From Halovivax cerinus (GTDB taxonomy: Archaea > Halobacteriota > Halobacteria > Halobacteriales > Natrialbaceae): a DNA stretch of 64,000 nt. Shown here piece after piece: positions 47,221 to 55,304 of this stretch. The notes below the pieces were generated by a model. The model did no database searches and was not told the origin of the DNA. It worked only from the letters and a program-made list of their open reading frames with translations. The position numbers were made by a program, and so were the translations under genes. The stretch lies in NCBI RefSeq assembly GCF_024498195.1, contig NZ_CP101824.1:3162001-3226000 (forward strand), read 5' to 3'. Numbering within the stretch: the stretch's first letter is position 1; every line of letters begins with the position of its first letter.

Positions 47221-47476
47221 GCTCGGTCGGACATCGCCACCGAGTAAGTTTGTTGGCCCTAAAACCGTCTACTCGGAGAGTTTCAGGCCCAAAAGAGCGT
47301 CTCCGGTACGAGCACCCGGCAGGACTCACTGGAGAGATCGTGCAAGGCACGCGGTGTCCCTGGCGTCACCGACCGCCAGAGATCGAATCGATACCCGGAA
47401 CGGGCGTCCGATCGAACCCAAACTGGAGCGACACCAGCCCCGTATCGTCGAGACAAGAGAAAATAACTGGCCGACA

Positions 47477-47542
47477 ATCCACCGTTACCGGCGGTGTGAC
47501 CCACAATTACTCGCGGTTTGGTCCACGGTTACCCGCGAACTG
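47477..47542. repeat. Three 22-bp tandem repeats upstream of the ba3 oxidase promoter
   Basis: Units 47477-47498, 47499-47520 and 47521-47542 share CCAC..TTAC..GCG in register (14-16 of 22 positions identical in each pair). They end 32 bp before the TATA box at 47574. Direct repeats at two helical turns suggest co-operative binding of a regulator. The surrounding gap 47221-47605 has no gene. Confidence 0.65.
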
Positions 47543-47573
47543 TCTCCGTCTGTCCGTCGCGCACCACTGGTGA

Positions 47574-47580
47574 TTTAATA
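47574..47580 (+). promoter_or_regulatory. TATA box of the ba3 oxidase operon
   Basis: TTTAATA lies 26-32 nt before the ATG at 47606, so a leaderless transcript is expected. Tandem 22-bp repeats stand just upstream. Confidence 0.55.
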
Positions 47581-47605
47581 CACAGAAGGTGGGCAGCGAT
47601 AGGAC

Positions 47606-47779
47606 ATGAGTCGGTCCGGCGCGACGCGAACGATCGATCACGACGAGTTCGATCCGATCGGGACGCTCGCACTCGTGGTGCTCTACTTCGTGGTCCTCAC
47701 GGTGATGTGGCTGTTCACCTACTTCGTCGAGTTTCTCGGAAACGGACCGACGGTCATCGACTGGCTCGTATTCGGATAA
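47606..47779 (+). CDS. cbaD: Small membrane subunit of ba3-type oxidase (CbaD-like)
   Basis: 57 residues, beginning MSRSGATRTIDHDEFDPIGT, followed by one hydrophobic helix (LALVVLYFVVLTVMWLFTYF) and ending WLVFG. Its position immediately before subunit II (12 bp) matches small accessory subunits of the haloarchaeal cba operon and subunit IIa of thermophilic ba3 oxidases. The symbol follows Natronomonas usage from memory; the gene is certain in outline but its exact name less so. Confidence 0.75.
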   Translation: MSRSGATRTIDHDEFDPIGTLALVVLYFVVLTVMWLFTYFVEFLGNGPTVIDWLVFG

Positions 47780-47791
47780 CGGTGATCACAC

Positions 47792-48616
47792 ATGCGCATT
47801 CACACGTACGAGAAACTGTGGCTCGCCGGTTCGTTCGTCCTGATCGTGGGGTTCATCGTGACGATCACGTACGGGTCGGTCGGCCTCGGGATCACGATGA
47901 TCGACGACGAAGCCAACACCGTTACGCCCGACGAAATCGGGTCAGACGACCGATTCAGCGACCCTCGGGTCGAGCAGGTCGGCGAAGACGAGTACGAGGT
48001 GTACGTCGTCGCGATGACGTTCATCTTTCAACCCGACCCGATAGAGGTGCCGGCCAGCTCAGAGGTGACGTTCTACGTGACGAGTCGCGACGTGATCCAC
48101 GGCTTCGAGGTAGCCGGAACCAACATCAACTCGATGGCCATCCCCGGACAGGTGGCGGAACTGACGGTCGAGTTCGACGAACCCGGGACGTACGGCATCG
48201 TCTGCAACGAGTACTGCGGGCCACAGCACCACACGATGGAGGGATCGCTGGTGGTGACGCCCGAATCGGAGTTCTCGCAGACGGAACTCGAAGTGAACGC
48301 GCCGGAGGAAGTCGCTCAGGGAGACGAGATCGACCTCACGGCCACCGTCTCCAACGGATTGCTCGAAGCACGCGAGTCGACGGTGAACGTTACCATCGGC
48401 TCACAGACGACCGAACAGTCGATCACCGTCGACGGAGAGAGTAGCGAGAACGTGTCGGTCACCGTCGACAGCGACGAACTGGGATCGGGTGAGCACGACT
48501 GGACGGTCAGCGTCGACGATCAGGACGAGTCCGGAACCATCGCAGTCGGGAACGAGTCGGCGACGAGCGAATCCGTTCCGATTCGGGAGCCCGATCGTGG
48601 AGGGTCCCCACCATGA
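47792..48616 (+). CDS. cbaB: ba3-type cytochrome c oxidase subunit II with CARDB-like extension
   Basis: 274 residues. One N-terminal membrane helix (about 10-33) anchors a cupredoxin domain (about 65-160). CuA ligands are visible: His103 in VIHGFEVAG and Cys138, Cys142, His146/147 and Met149 in CNEYCGPQHHTM. Electrons pass from here to subunit I. After residue 165 a further about 110 residues form a beta domain (GDEIDLTATVSNGLLEARES; SITVDGESSENVSVTVDS; GEHDWTVSVDDQ) resembling CARDB/Ig-like adhesion modules. Typical CbaB ends near the cupredoxin, so this is a fusion. The stop overlaps subunit I by ATGA. Confidence 0.93.
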   Translation: MRIHTYEKLWLAGSFVLIVGFIVTITYGSVGLGITMIDDEANTVTPDEIGSDDRFSDPRVEQVGEDEYEVYVVAMTFIFQPDPIEVPASSEVTFYVTSRDVIHGFEVAGTNINSMAIPGQVAELTVEFDEPGTYGIVCNEYCGPQHHTMEGSLVVTPESEFSQTELEVNAPEEVAQGDEIDLTATVSNGLLEARESTVNVTIGSQTTEQSITVDGESSENVSVTVDSDELGSGEHDWTVSVDDQDESGTIAVGNESATSESVPIREPDRGGSPP

Positions 48617-50367
48617 CGCGCCTCTTCGTCGACGAGTATCCGGGACAGGCACGACTCGTCCGGGCGGCGTTTCTGAACTCGTTCATCGCACTCGGACTGG
48701 GGGCGACGTTCGGGCTCGTTCAGGCGTTCCACCGGACCGATATCTATCGCTTTCTACCGTCACCCGATTACTATACGGTGCTGACCGGACACGGCGTCTT
48801 CCTCGTCATCTCGTTCGTGATCTTCTTTCTCGTCGGACTCTTTCACTGGGCGATAACGGACAGTCTCGGCCAGCGACCGACCCGCGCCTGGCTGAGCTGG
48901 GGCTGGTACGGACTGATGTCGCTCGGGACGCTCATCATCGCCGCGTCGATTCTCGGCGGGTTCTTCGAGGAACCGCCGGAGGTGCTCGGGGCACCGTTGA
49001 GCGCGGACGTGCTCTTTACGTTCTACGCCCCGCTCCAGGCCAATCCCCTGTTCTATCTGGGACTGATCGTGTTCTTCGCAGGAACCTGGCTCGCCGGTGC
49101 CGACTGGTTTCGGACGTGGCTGACCTGGAAAGGGGACAATCCCGGTAAGCGAATCCCGCTTCCGGCCTTCATGGTCCTGACGACGATGATAATGTGGTAT
49201 CTCGGTTCGATCGGCGTCATCGTCTCGCTGATCGCCTTCATCGTGCCATGGTCATTCGAGGTGATCCCCGGTGTAAACCCGTTGCTGACCCGGACGCTGT
49301 TCTGGTTCTTCGGGCACATGGTCGTCTACTTCTGGGTGTTGCCGGCGTACCTGCTCTGGTACAACGTCCTTCCCACGCTCTCGGGCGGACGGTTGTTCAG
49401 CGATCCGCTCGCACGAGTCGTGTTCATCCTGTTCGTGCTGCTCTCGACGCCGGTCGGCATCCACCACCAGTACATGGACCCCGGCATCGCGGAAGGGTTC
49501 AAGTTCGTCGCGATGACCAACACGATGTTTCTGTTGCTGCCGAGTCTTCTGACGGCGTTCACCGTCGTCGCGAGCATGGAACACGGGGCTCGCCAGCGCG
49601 GCGGGGAGGGAACGTTCGGCTGGATACGTGCGTTGCCCTGGAGAGAGCCCGCGTTTACCGGCATGGCGCTCGCGGGCGCGGTCTTCGCCTTCGGTGGCTT
49701 CACCGGCATCGTCAACGCCGGCATGAACATCAACTACCTCGTCCACAACACGCTGTGGATCCCCGGACACATCCACACGCAGGTGGGGACGGCGACTGCA
49801 CTCTCGCTCATGGCCGGCTCCTACTGGCTCGTCCCCCAGCTCACCGGAAACCGCCTCGTCGGCCGGCGTATCGCGCTGATCCAGGTCGTCACCTGGTTCC
49901 TCGGCATCGTGTTCATGACGAACGCGATGTACCGATCGGGACTGTTCGGCGTCCCCCGACGGACCGCAGAGCCACAGTACAGCTTCGAGTACGACGTCGG
50001 TATCGGGTCGATGGGCGAACTGAACGCCCAGATCGCCCTCGGTGGAACCCTGCTCTTCGTCGCCACGGTACTGTTCCTCGGCGTCATGCTGCTCACCGTT
50101 CTCAATCGAGACAGCGAACCGCTGGTGGACGGGACGATTCCGCCCGCACTGTCCGGACCCGAGGATTCGCCGCGGATCCTCGACAATCTGAAGTTGTGGG
50201 CGGCTATCGCAATCGTCCTGCTCGTCCTCGCCTATGCCCTCCCGCTCGCGAGCATCATCCAGCAAGGAGGACTGCACGGACAGGACATCAGGCCCTACCC
50301 GGTCGTTCTCGCCCTCGTCGACGCCGTACAACACGCCGGAACGACCCTCGGAGTGGCCATCTACTGA
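48613..50367 (+). CDS. cbaA: ba3-type cytochrome c oxidase subunit I
   Basis: 584 residues with about 13 hydrophobic helices. Haem and CuB ligands are His in LTGHGVFLVISF, HMVVYFWVLPAYLLWY, GIHHQYMDPG (double His) and HNTLWIPGHIHTQVG. This last block is the B-family (ba3) pattern in place of the A-family HDTYYVVAHFHYV. It reduces O2 to water and pumps protons in the cell membrane. It shares bases with both neighbours (ATGA at the start, TGATG at the end), showing coupling of cbaBA-X. Confidence 0.95.
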   Translation: MTRLFVDEYPGQARLVRAAFLNSFIALGLGATFGLVQAFHRTDIYRFLPSPDYYTVLTGHGVFLVISFVIFFLVGLFHWAITDSLGQRPTRAWLSWGWYGLMSLGTLIIAASILGGFFEEPPEVLGAPLSADVLFTFYAPLQANPLFYLGLIVFFAGTWLAGADWFRTWLTWKGDNPGKRIPLPAFMVLTTMIMWYLGSIGVIVSLIAFIVPWSFEVIPGVNPLLTRTLFWFFGHMVVYFWVLPAYLLWYNVLPTLSGGRLFSDPLARVVFILFVLLSTPVGIHHQYMDPGIAEGFKFVAMTNTMFLLLPSLLTAFTVVASMEHGARQRGGEGTFGWIRALPWREPAFTGMALAGAVFAFGGFTGIVNAGMNINYLVHNTLWIPGHIHTQVGTATALSLMAGSYWLVPQLTGNRLVGRRIALIQVVTWFLGIVFMTNAMYRSGLFGVPRRTAEPQYSFEYDVGIGSMGELNAQIALGGTLLFVATVLFLGVMLLTVLNRDSEPLVDGTIPPALSGPEDSPRILDNLKLWAAIAIVLLVLAYALPLASIIQQGGLHGQDIRPYPVVLALVDAVQHAGTTLGVAIY

Positions 50368-50549
50368 TGCGGACCACCCCAGCGAAGCTATTGATCGTCA
50401 GTGCACTCCTCCTCGTCTTTCTCGTCGAGGGACGGACGGTTCTCGGGTTCTTCGACGTCTACGTCAGCCCGCTCGAAACCGTCATCGTCGGCCTCCTCGT
50501 GTTCGCCGTGCTTCTCGGCTGGGCGGTCGCGCCGCGCCGCGGCGAGTGA
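50367..50549 (+). CDS. Small two-helix oxidase-cluster protein (CbaX/CbaE-like)
   Basis: 60 residues with a start ATG at 50367 overlapping the cbaA stop (TGATG). Two hydrophobic helices (AKLLIVSALLLVFLVEG and ETVIVGLLVFAVLLGWAVA) and a basic end. Small proteins of this form follow cbaA in haloarchaeal ba3 clusters. It may stabilise the complex. The name is uncertain. Confidence 0.7.
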   Translation: MRTTPAKLLIVSALLLVFLVEGRTVLGFFDVYVSPLETVIVGLLVFAVLLGWAVAPRRGE

Positions 50550-50622
50550 CACCATCGGAGACGAGCGAGACCCGGCGAACGGAGGGCAGGACTTCACGGT
50601 CCGGGACAGCCTACGACGAGCC

Positions 50623-50817
50623 GTGTTCGAATCGCTCACCCCACGGGCGACGCTCGTCCTGGCGTTACTCGCGCTCGTCCCGACGATCGTCTGGACGGTC
50701 ACCAGGTCCGGGCTCGGCGGCGCCATCGCGTCCATCAACGTGGTCCTCATCGCGGCATCGTTGTACATCGCGTTTTCTCCGATCGACGTCTCGAATCGCA
50801 CGACCCGCCACACCTGA
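50623..50817 (+). CDS. Oxidase-cluster membrane protein, start uncertain
   Basis: 64 residues from GTG at 50623. Two helices are seen: TLVLALLALVPTIVWTVTRS and AIASINVVLIAASLYIAFSPID. Coding-like sequence in this frame (QDFTVRDSLRRAVFESL) begins about 30 bp earlier, at about 50590, but no ATG, GTG or TTG codon is found there. GTG at 50546 is in another frame. Either the start is at 50623, a rare start is used, or a small indel broke the N-terminus. It belongs to the haloarchaeal cox-cluster protein type. Confidence 0.55.
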   Translation: MFESLTPRATLVLALLALVPTIVWTVTRSGLGGAIASINVVLIAASLYIAFSPIDVSNRTTRHT

Positions 50818-50939
50818 TGAGCCAGTCGACCCACCCGAACGCCGATCGGGGACCGACCATCAGATCGGCGATCCCGCGACACCCCGCGGAATCACGATCT
50901 GCCCCAGCATTAAGCGCACTCGGGTGGTAGCGATCCACC

Positions 50940-51233
50940 GTGACGGCCCCGATCCGACGACTCGTGCTCGACGTACTGAAGCCACACCAACCGGATATCG
51001 TCGAGTTTACACGCGCAGTCGCCGACCACGCGTCCGTCGACGCCGTCAACGCCGTGCTCGTCGAGACCGACCGGGAAGTCGAAACGGTCAAACTGACGAT
51101 CAGGGGTGCTGCCGTCGACGCGTCCGCAACCGAAGACGCGATCGACACGCTAGGCGGGTCGATCCACTCGATCGACGAAGTCGTCTGCGGCGAAGCGCTC
51201 ACCGAACAGAGTCCGACGCCGCAAGATCGGTGA
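50940..51233 (+). CDS. DUF211-family protein
   Basis: 97 residues with GTG start at 50940. APIRRLVLDVLKPHQPDIVEF, VNAVLVETDREVETVKLTIRG and DTLGGSIHSIDEVVCGE are the three blocks of the DUF211 ferredoxin-like fold found widely in archaea, where homologues bind Ca2+ or are co-located with ion transporters. Just downstream lies a VIT1/CCC1 transporter (37-bp gap), a neighbour pair seen in other haloarchaea. Confidence 0.85.
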   Translation: MTAPIRRLVLDVLKPHQPDIVEFTRAVADHASVDAVNAVLVETDREVETVKLTIRGAAVDASATEDAIDTLGGSIHSIDEVVCGEALTEQSPTPQDR

Positions 51234-51270
51234 GTCGCCGGTCGCCCTGGACCCACGCACTCGCGTACCC

Positions 51271-51843
51271 GTGATCGAACGAATTCGTGATCTGCTCGCC
51301 ACGGGCGACGTGGCGTCGATCTCCCGACGATACTTCATCTCGAACGGGTTCGACGGTACCCTGACCAGCATCGGCATCGTCGTCGGCGCCTACCTGTCGG
51401 GGGTGACGGACGGCTACACCGTGGTTCAGATCGGCCTGGGTGCAGCCGTGGGGCTGGGGACGTCCGGCGTCTGGAGCGTCTGGGAGATCGAACGGGCGGA
51501 AAAACAGGCGGAGATCCTGTCCATCGAGCGTGCGATGCTCACCGATCTCACGAACACGGAGGTCCAGCGGGATCAGGTGGCGGCTCGAAAAATCAACGCG
51601 ATCGCAAGCGGCATCGGCCCGATCGTCGGTATACTCTGTCCGCTCGTCCCGTTCCTGTTTCACGGGTCGCTCGTCACGCTCCTCGAGGCGACGCTGCTCG
51701 CCATCGGAATCGGCGTCGGGGTGTTGTTCGCGTTCGGGGCGTACCTGGGTTCGATCTCGAAACAGAACTGGGTCGTCGCCGGAATTCGAATGGGGCTGGC
51801 GGGATTCGTCGTGGCGATACTCAATCTCTTCCTGCCGGGGTGA
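51271..51843 (+). CDS. VIT1/CCC1-family metal transporter
   Basis: 190 residues with GTG start at 51271. ISRRYFISNGFDGTLTSIGIVVGAYLSG corresponds to TM1 with the conserved D of the family (FDGTLTSIG). Further helices lie at IGLGAAVGLGTSGVWSVWE, AIASGIGPIVGILCPLVPFL, TLLEATLLAIGIGVGVLFAFGAYLG and WVVAGIRMGLAGFVVAILNL. A glutamate-rich segment between TM2 and TM3 (EIERAEKQAEILSIERAML) matches the metal-binding loop. It exports Fe2+/Mn2+ in homologues. Likely co-transcribed with DUF211. Confidence 0.85.
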   Translation: MIERIRDLLATGDVASISRRYFISNGFDGTLTSIGIVVGAYLSGVTDGYTVVQIGLGAAVGLGTSGVWSVWEIERAEKQAEILSIERAMLTDLTNTEVQRDQVAARKINAIASGIGPIVGILCPLVPFLFHGSLVTLLEATLLAIGIGVGVLFAFGAYLGSISKQNWVVAGIRMGLAGFVVAILNLFLPG

Positions 51844-51940
51844 GCGACAGGTCGCCGTCGACGGGCGGCGAGACGGGGACGGCGATCAACGGACCCGATC
51901 GGCCGGACTCGCGACACCAGCCCGTCGGGACACCACCCGT

Positions 51941-53275
51941 TCACTCCTCTTCGTACGTATCGTCGCCGTCCGTCCGCCGGGCGACGTCGACGCGATAGTG
52001 TTTCAGGATGTCGCGGCCGAGGATCACGGGGTACTCCATGTGACTGCGGTCCTCGACGCTCGCGGTCACCGTGTGCTGGTTGCCGCCGACGCCGACGACC
52101 ACGTCGACGACCGGCCGGCTCCGACTCCCCTTGGAACTGCCAGTCTTGACTTTCGCGATGGACTTGATCGGTCCGGCGCCGATGTCGGCGGCGAGGCTCG
52201 TGTCGATGCTCGTCCGTTTGGCGCCGGTGTCGGACTTGGCGACGACCGACTCGGAGCCACGTGTGCCGGTGAGGACGATCTCTTCCGTGTAACCGATGTC
52301 GCTCGGAACCCGCTCTTCGGCGACAGGCTCCGGCGGGAGGAAGGACGGTCGGGAGTCGTCGAGCGTCCGTGCGAGGCGTTCGACGTCCTCGTCGTCGACC
52401 TCGCCACCGACGCGCTCGATCGCAAGTTTCGCGATGTAGGGCGCGGGACTCACGCCCGTGGCCTCGAACAGCCCCTTGAATCCGGCCGTGGGGTTCACCT
52501 CGAGGACGTACCAGCCGTCTTCGCTCTCGACGACGTCGACGCCGGCGTAGTCGAGCCCGACCGCCTCGGTCGAGTCGAGCGCGATGTCTCGAACCGCCGG
52601 CGGGAGGTCGTCGGTCGCGTCTTCGACCGATCCGCCGAGGGCGACGTTGGTACGCCAGTCGTTCTCCGGGGCGTAGCGGTACATCGCGCCGACGATCTCG
52701 TCGCCGACGACGTAGATCCGAATGTCGCGGTGTCGGTCCGCGTCCCGTTCGATGAGTTCCTGGAGGAACGCGTACCGGTTCCCCACCTTCGGGTTGACCC
52801 GCTCCTCGCGACCCACCTTCCAGGTCCCGCCGCCGTGGGTACCGATCGCCGTCTTGTAGACGGCCTCCTCTCCGAAGTCGGCGCGGGCCTCGTTGAGTCG
52901 GTCGCTCGACAGCGAGAGCAGGACGTCGGGGACCGGGACCTCGTGGCCGGCGAGGGCGACGGCCGTCGAGAGCTTGTGCAACGCCGTCATGGACGCGACT
53001 GGCGTGTTCAACGTCGGAACCAGCCGTGACAGCGTGTTGATCAGCCCGAGCGCTTCGCACGGCTGTTCGGTGTTCGAGAGTAACAACCGATTCGCGATCA
53101 CGTCGACGGCGGGCTCCAGGCTGACTCGACCGTCTTCGACCCCGATCGTCGTGTTGTCCGCACGCAACCACTGCGGACGGTGCCCGAGGTCATCGACCGC
53201 GTTACAGATTGCCTTCGTCTCTTTGCTCGTGTGGAGGCTCAAAACACCGACTGTGACGGGTTCTTCCGTGCTCAT
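51941..53275 (-). CDS. rimK: RimK-like ATP-grasp ligase fused to aspartyl-protease-like RimB domain
   Basis: 444 residues. Residues 1-290 are an ATP-grasp ligase of the RimK family: VYKTAIGTHGGGTWKVG (about 139-155), QELIERDADRHRDIRIYVVG, and Mg-ligand motif LEVNPTAGFKG at 258-268. Residues about 330-430 form a retropepsin-like domain with DTGA at 349-352 (SDTGAKRTSIDT) and VILGRDILKHY (417-427), as in the RimB/ATP-dependent zinc-protease-like family. RimK ligases add glutamate or other amino acids to carboxyls; the paired protease-like domain may remove them. Substrate unknown. Confidence 0.88.
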   Translation of the reverse strand: MSTEEPVTVGVLSLHTSKETKAICNAVDDLGHRPQWLRADNTTIGVEDGRVSLEPAVDVIANRLLLSNTEQPCEALGLINTLSRLVPTLNTPVASMTALHKLSTAVALAGHEVPVPDVLLSLSSDRLNEARADFGEEAVYKTAIGTHGGGTWKVGREERVNPKVGNRYAFLQELIERDADRHRDIRIYVVGDEIVGAMYRYAPENDWRTNVALGGSVEDATDDLPPAVRDIALDSTEAVGLDYAGVDVVESEDGWYVLEVNPTAGFKGLFEATGVSPAPYIAKLAIERVGGEVDDEDVERLARTLDDSRPSFLPPEPVAEERVPSDIGYTEEIVLTGTRGSESVVAKSDTGAKRTSIDTSLAADIGAGPIKSIAKVKTGSSKGSRSRPVVDVVVGVGGNQHTVTASVEDRSHMEYPVILGRDILKHYRVDVARRTDGDDTYEEE

Positions 53276-53398
53276 ATCGAAGAATCACGTCGCCGTGAGA
53301 AAAGGATTGTTACCAGTCTCGACCCGCGGAGACGCGTCGATCGGCGGCACGACGGTCGTCGCTGCGAGTTCGAAAATCCGGTGACGGGGCGTCGCCCC

Positions 53399-54868
53399 TC
53401 ACCCGAGTGTGGTCCGGATCGTTCCGAGTTCGATCACCCCGCTAGCGACCGCCAGGAGCGCCCACGCGAGGACGCCGATCGTCACGGCGAAGACGAGGAG
53501 CGGGATCGTCGTGATCGGCGGCGTGACGACAACGACGGTCGCGGCCATCACGCCGGTAATCGAGAGGACGCGTCCGGCCTCGACCGCCAGCGAGCGATAC
53601 CGGAGTGACAGTTCGTCGTGAACGACGTAGAGGGTGACCGAGACGTAGACGGCGTGCGTGACGACCGTCGCAACGGCCGCGCCGACCACGCCGAACGCCG
53701 GAATCAGGAGGAGGTTGAGGCCGAAGTTGCCGACCGACGTCACCCCCTTCGCGATGGCCCGCTCGCGAGCGCGTCCGAGGTAATCCAGCCCGTCGCTCGT
53801 CAGATTCGTGATCGTCTGAAGGACGACGAAGACGCTGAGTAACTGTAGCAGCGTCGCGGCGGTCGCGTACTCTGCCCCGAAGACGAGTACCACGAACGGT
53901 TCCGCGACAATTACGAGTCCGACCGCAGCCGGGACGTACAACGCCAGCGCGTTCGACAGTGCCGTCTCGTAGAGGGCCCTGGCGCCGTCGACGTCGCCGC
54001 CCGCCTTCCCCTCGCCGAAGTTTGGCGAGATGACGAATCCCAGCGACTCCGCCGGCGCGAGGACGAAGTCTGTGATCTGCTTTGCGAGCGTGTAGAACGC
54101 GACGGCCGTCGAGTTCAAGAAGACGCCGACGAGAACGATGTCGATCTGTTTGTCGAGGACGTTCGCTCCGCGGGTGGCGGTGAGCGGGACGCTGTACTCG
54201 AGGAGGCGACGAGAGAGTCCGTCGTCCATCTCGGTCGCTGGCTCGTACGCCGAGTAGACGGACAGGTACACCGCCGTCAGTCCGACCACGGCGGCGATCG
54301 CGTAGCCAACGACGTACCCGAAGAAGGCTCCGAGGGCGCCGAAGCCCGCGACGACGAAGACGACGGCGAAGACGAGCCTGCTCGCTCCACCAACCGCTCT
54401 GACGCCGGCACTGTAGACCAGCCGATTCGACCCCTGAAAGACGACCTCGGGGAAGACGCCGAAAGACTTCGCGACGACGAGAAGAACACCCGCTGTCAGG
54501 AAGGGTGCGGCAGCCGGTTCCCCCAGTGCGGCGGCGAGCGGCCGCGCTCCGATCAGCAAGAGCCCGGCCACGACCGAGACGGCGACCAGTTTGTACCCGA
54601 TCACGTAGCGGATCACGTGCGGAATCTGGCGCGGGTCCGTCTCGCCGTACTCGGCGACGTACCGGGCGGCCGACTTGCCGAAGCCGAGGTCAGCCCCCAG
54701 CTGGACGACGGCGAGGATGCCGATCGTCCAGAACAGGAGTCCGTACTCGTCCGGGTCGAGAAAGTACCCGGCGAGCAGATACATCAACAGCGCGCTCGAG
54801 AGCATGTAAACGGCTCGCGCCGCGAGCGTCGCCGTGAACCCTCGAACGATGTGGCCAGCGGAGCGCAT
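53399..54868 (-). CDS. Oligosaccharide/lipid flippase (MOP superfamily)
   Basis: 489 residues with about 14 hydrophobic helices, matching the polysaccharide flippase (Wzx/RfbX) plan. Distinctive segments are GFTATLAARAVYMLSSALLMYLLAGYFLDPDEYGLLF at the N-terminus and TRGANVLDKQIDIVLVGVF in the middle. In haloarchaea such proteins move dolichol-linked glycans across the membrane for S-layer N-glycosylation (AglR-like). No glycosyltransferase lies next to it, so the glycan pathway cannot be named. Confidence 0.9.
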   Translation of the reverse strand: MRSAGHIVRGFTATLAARAVYMLSSALLMYLLAGYFLDPDEYGLLFWTIGILAVVQLGADLGFGKSAARYVAEYGETDPRQIPHVIRYVIGYKLVAVSVVAGLLLIGARPLAAALGEPAAAPFLTAGVLLVVAKSFGVFPEVVFQGSNRLVYSAGVRAVGGASRLVFAVVFVVAGFGALGAFFGYVVGYAIAAVVGLTAVYLSVYSAYEPATEMDDGLSRRLLEYSVPLTATRGANVLDKQIDIVLVGVFLNSTAVAFYTLAKQITDFVLAPAESLGFVISPNFGEGKAGGDVDGARALYETALSNALALYVPAAVGLVIVAEPFVVLVFGAEYATAATLLQLLSVFVVLQTITNLTSDGLDYLGRARERAIAKGVTSVGNFGLNLLLIPAFGVVGAAVATVVTHAVYVSVTLYVVHDELSLRYRSLAVEAGRVLSITGVMAATVVVVTPPITTIPLLVFAVTIGVLAWALLAVASGVIELGTIRTTLG

Positions 54869-55293
54869 TGTGAGGAGCAGACGACGCGTCGCCGTCCCGT
54901 CGTCCGGGCGCGTCCACTGCGGATCGAGGGATTGTTATCCACCCCAATCACCGGTCAGGCGAGCCGTACGGGTACCGCACAGCGGCTGTAGCGAGAGTGG
55001 ATACCGACCGGCGTGCGAATCGAACGGGGATCGGGATACCTCTGTGAGAGGGTGTGGGACCGGTCAGACCGGGACCTGCGACGGGTCCCCCGGTCGAACG
55101 ATCGGAATCGATCCGTCTCGAGTCGACGGAACCCGTGACTGCGACACCGACGCGACTCACGATCGTCGAGGCGACGAACGATTCGCAGCAGCCGGTCACA
55201 GGGACGACGAGAGATGCGCAGCGGCCGTTCACAGAGACGACGAGAGATACGCAGCGGCCGGTCACAGGGACGGCGAGAGAGGGCCGCGGCCGG
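54869..55293. other. Intergenic region between flippase and GNAT genes
   Basis: Shared 425-bp gap upstream of the flippase (whose promoter lies here) and downstream of the GNAT gene. The right part is filled by the 33-bp tandem repeats at 55174-55304. No gene is recognised. Confidence 0.45.
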
Positions 55294-55304
55294 TCACAGG
55301 TACG
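55174..55304. repeat. Tandem 33-bp repeats spanning the stop codon of the GNAT gene
   Basis: Units are 55174-55206, 55207-55239, 55240-55272 (33 bp) and 55273-55304 (32 bp). Each contains GGTCACAGG or GTTCACAGAG, and the last includes the minus-strand TGA stop at 55294-55296 of the acetyltransferase. The copies next to the gene are most alike, so the array looks like expansion of the gene end. Confidence 0.85.

Noticed and set aside
51440-53029. Open frame of 529 residues on the + strand
   Set aside because: Overlaps the VIT1/CCC1 gene in another frame and runs antisense to the RimK-like gene. It is a composition artefact.
55174-55304. Possible readthrough extension of the GNAT protein
   Set aside because: The normal TGA stop is intact at the conserved C-terminus. 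Reading onward requires stop suppression, for which nothing is seen.
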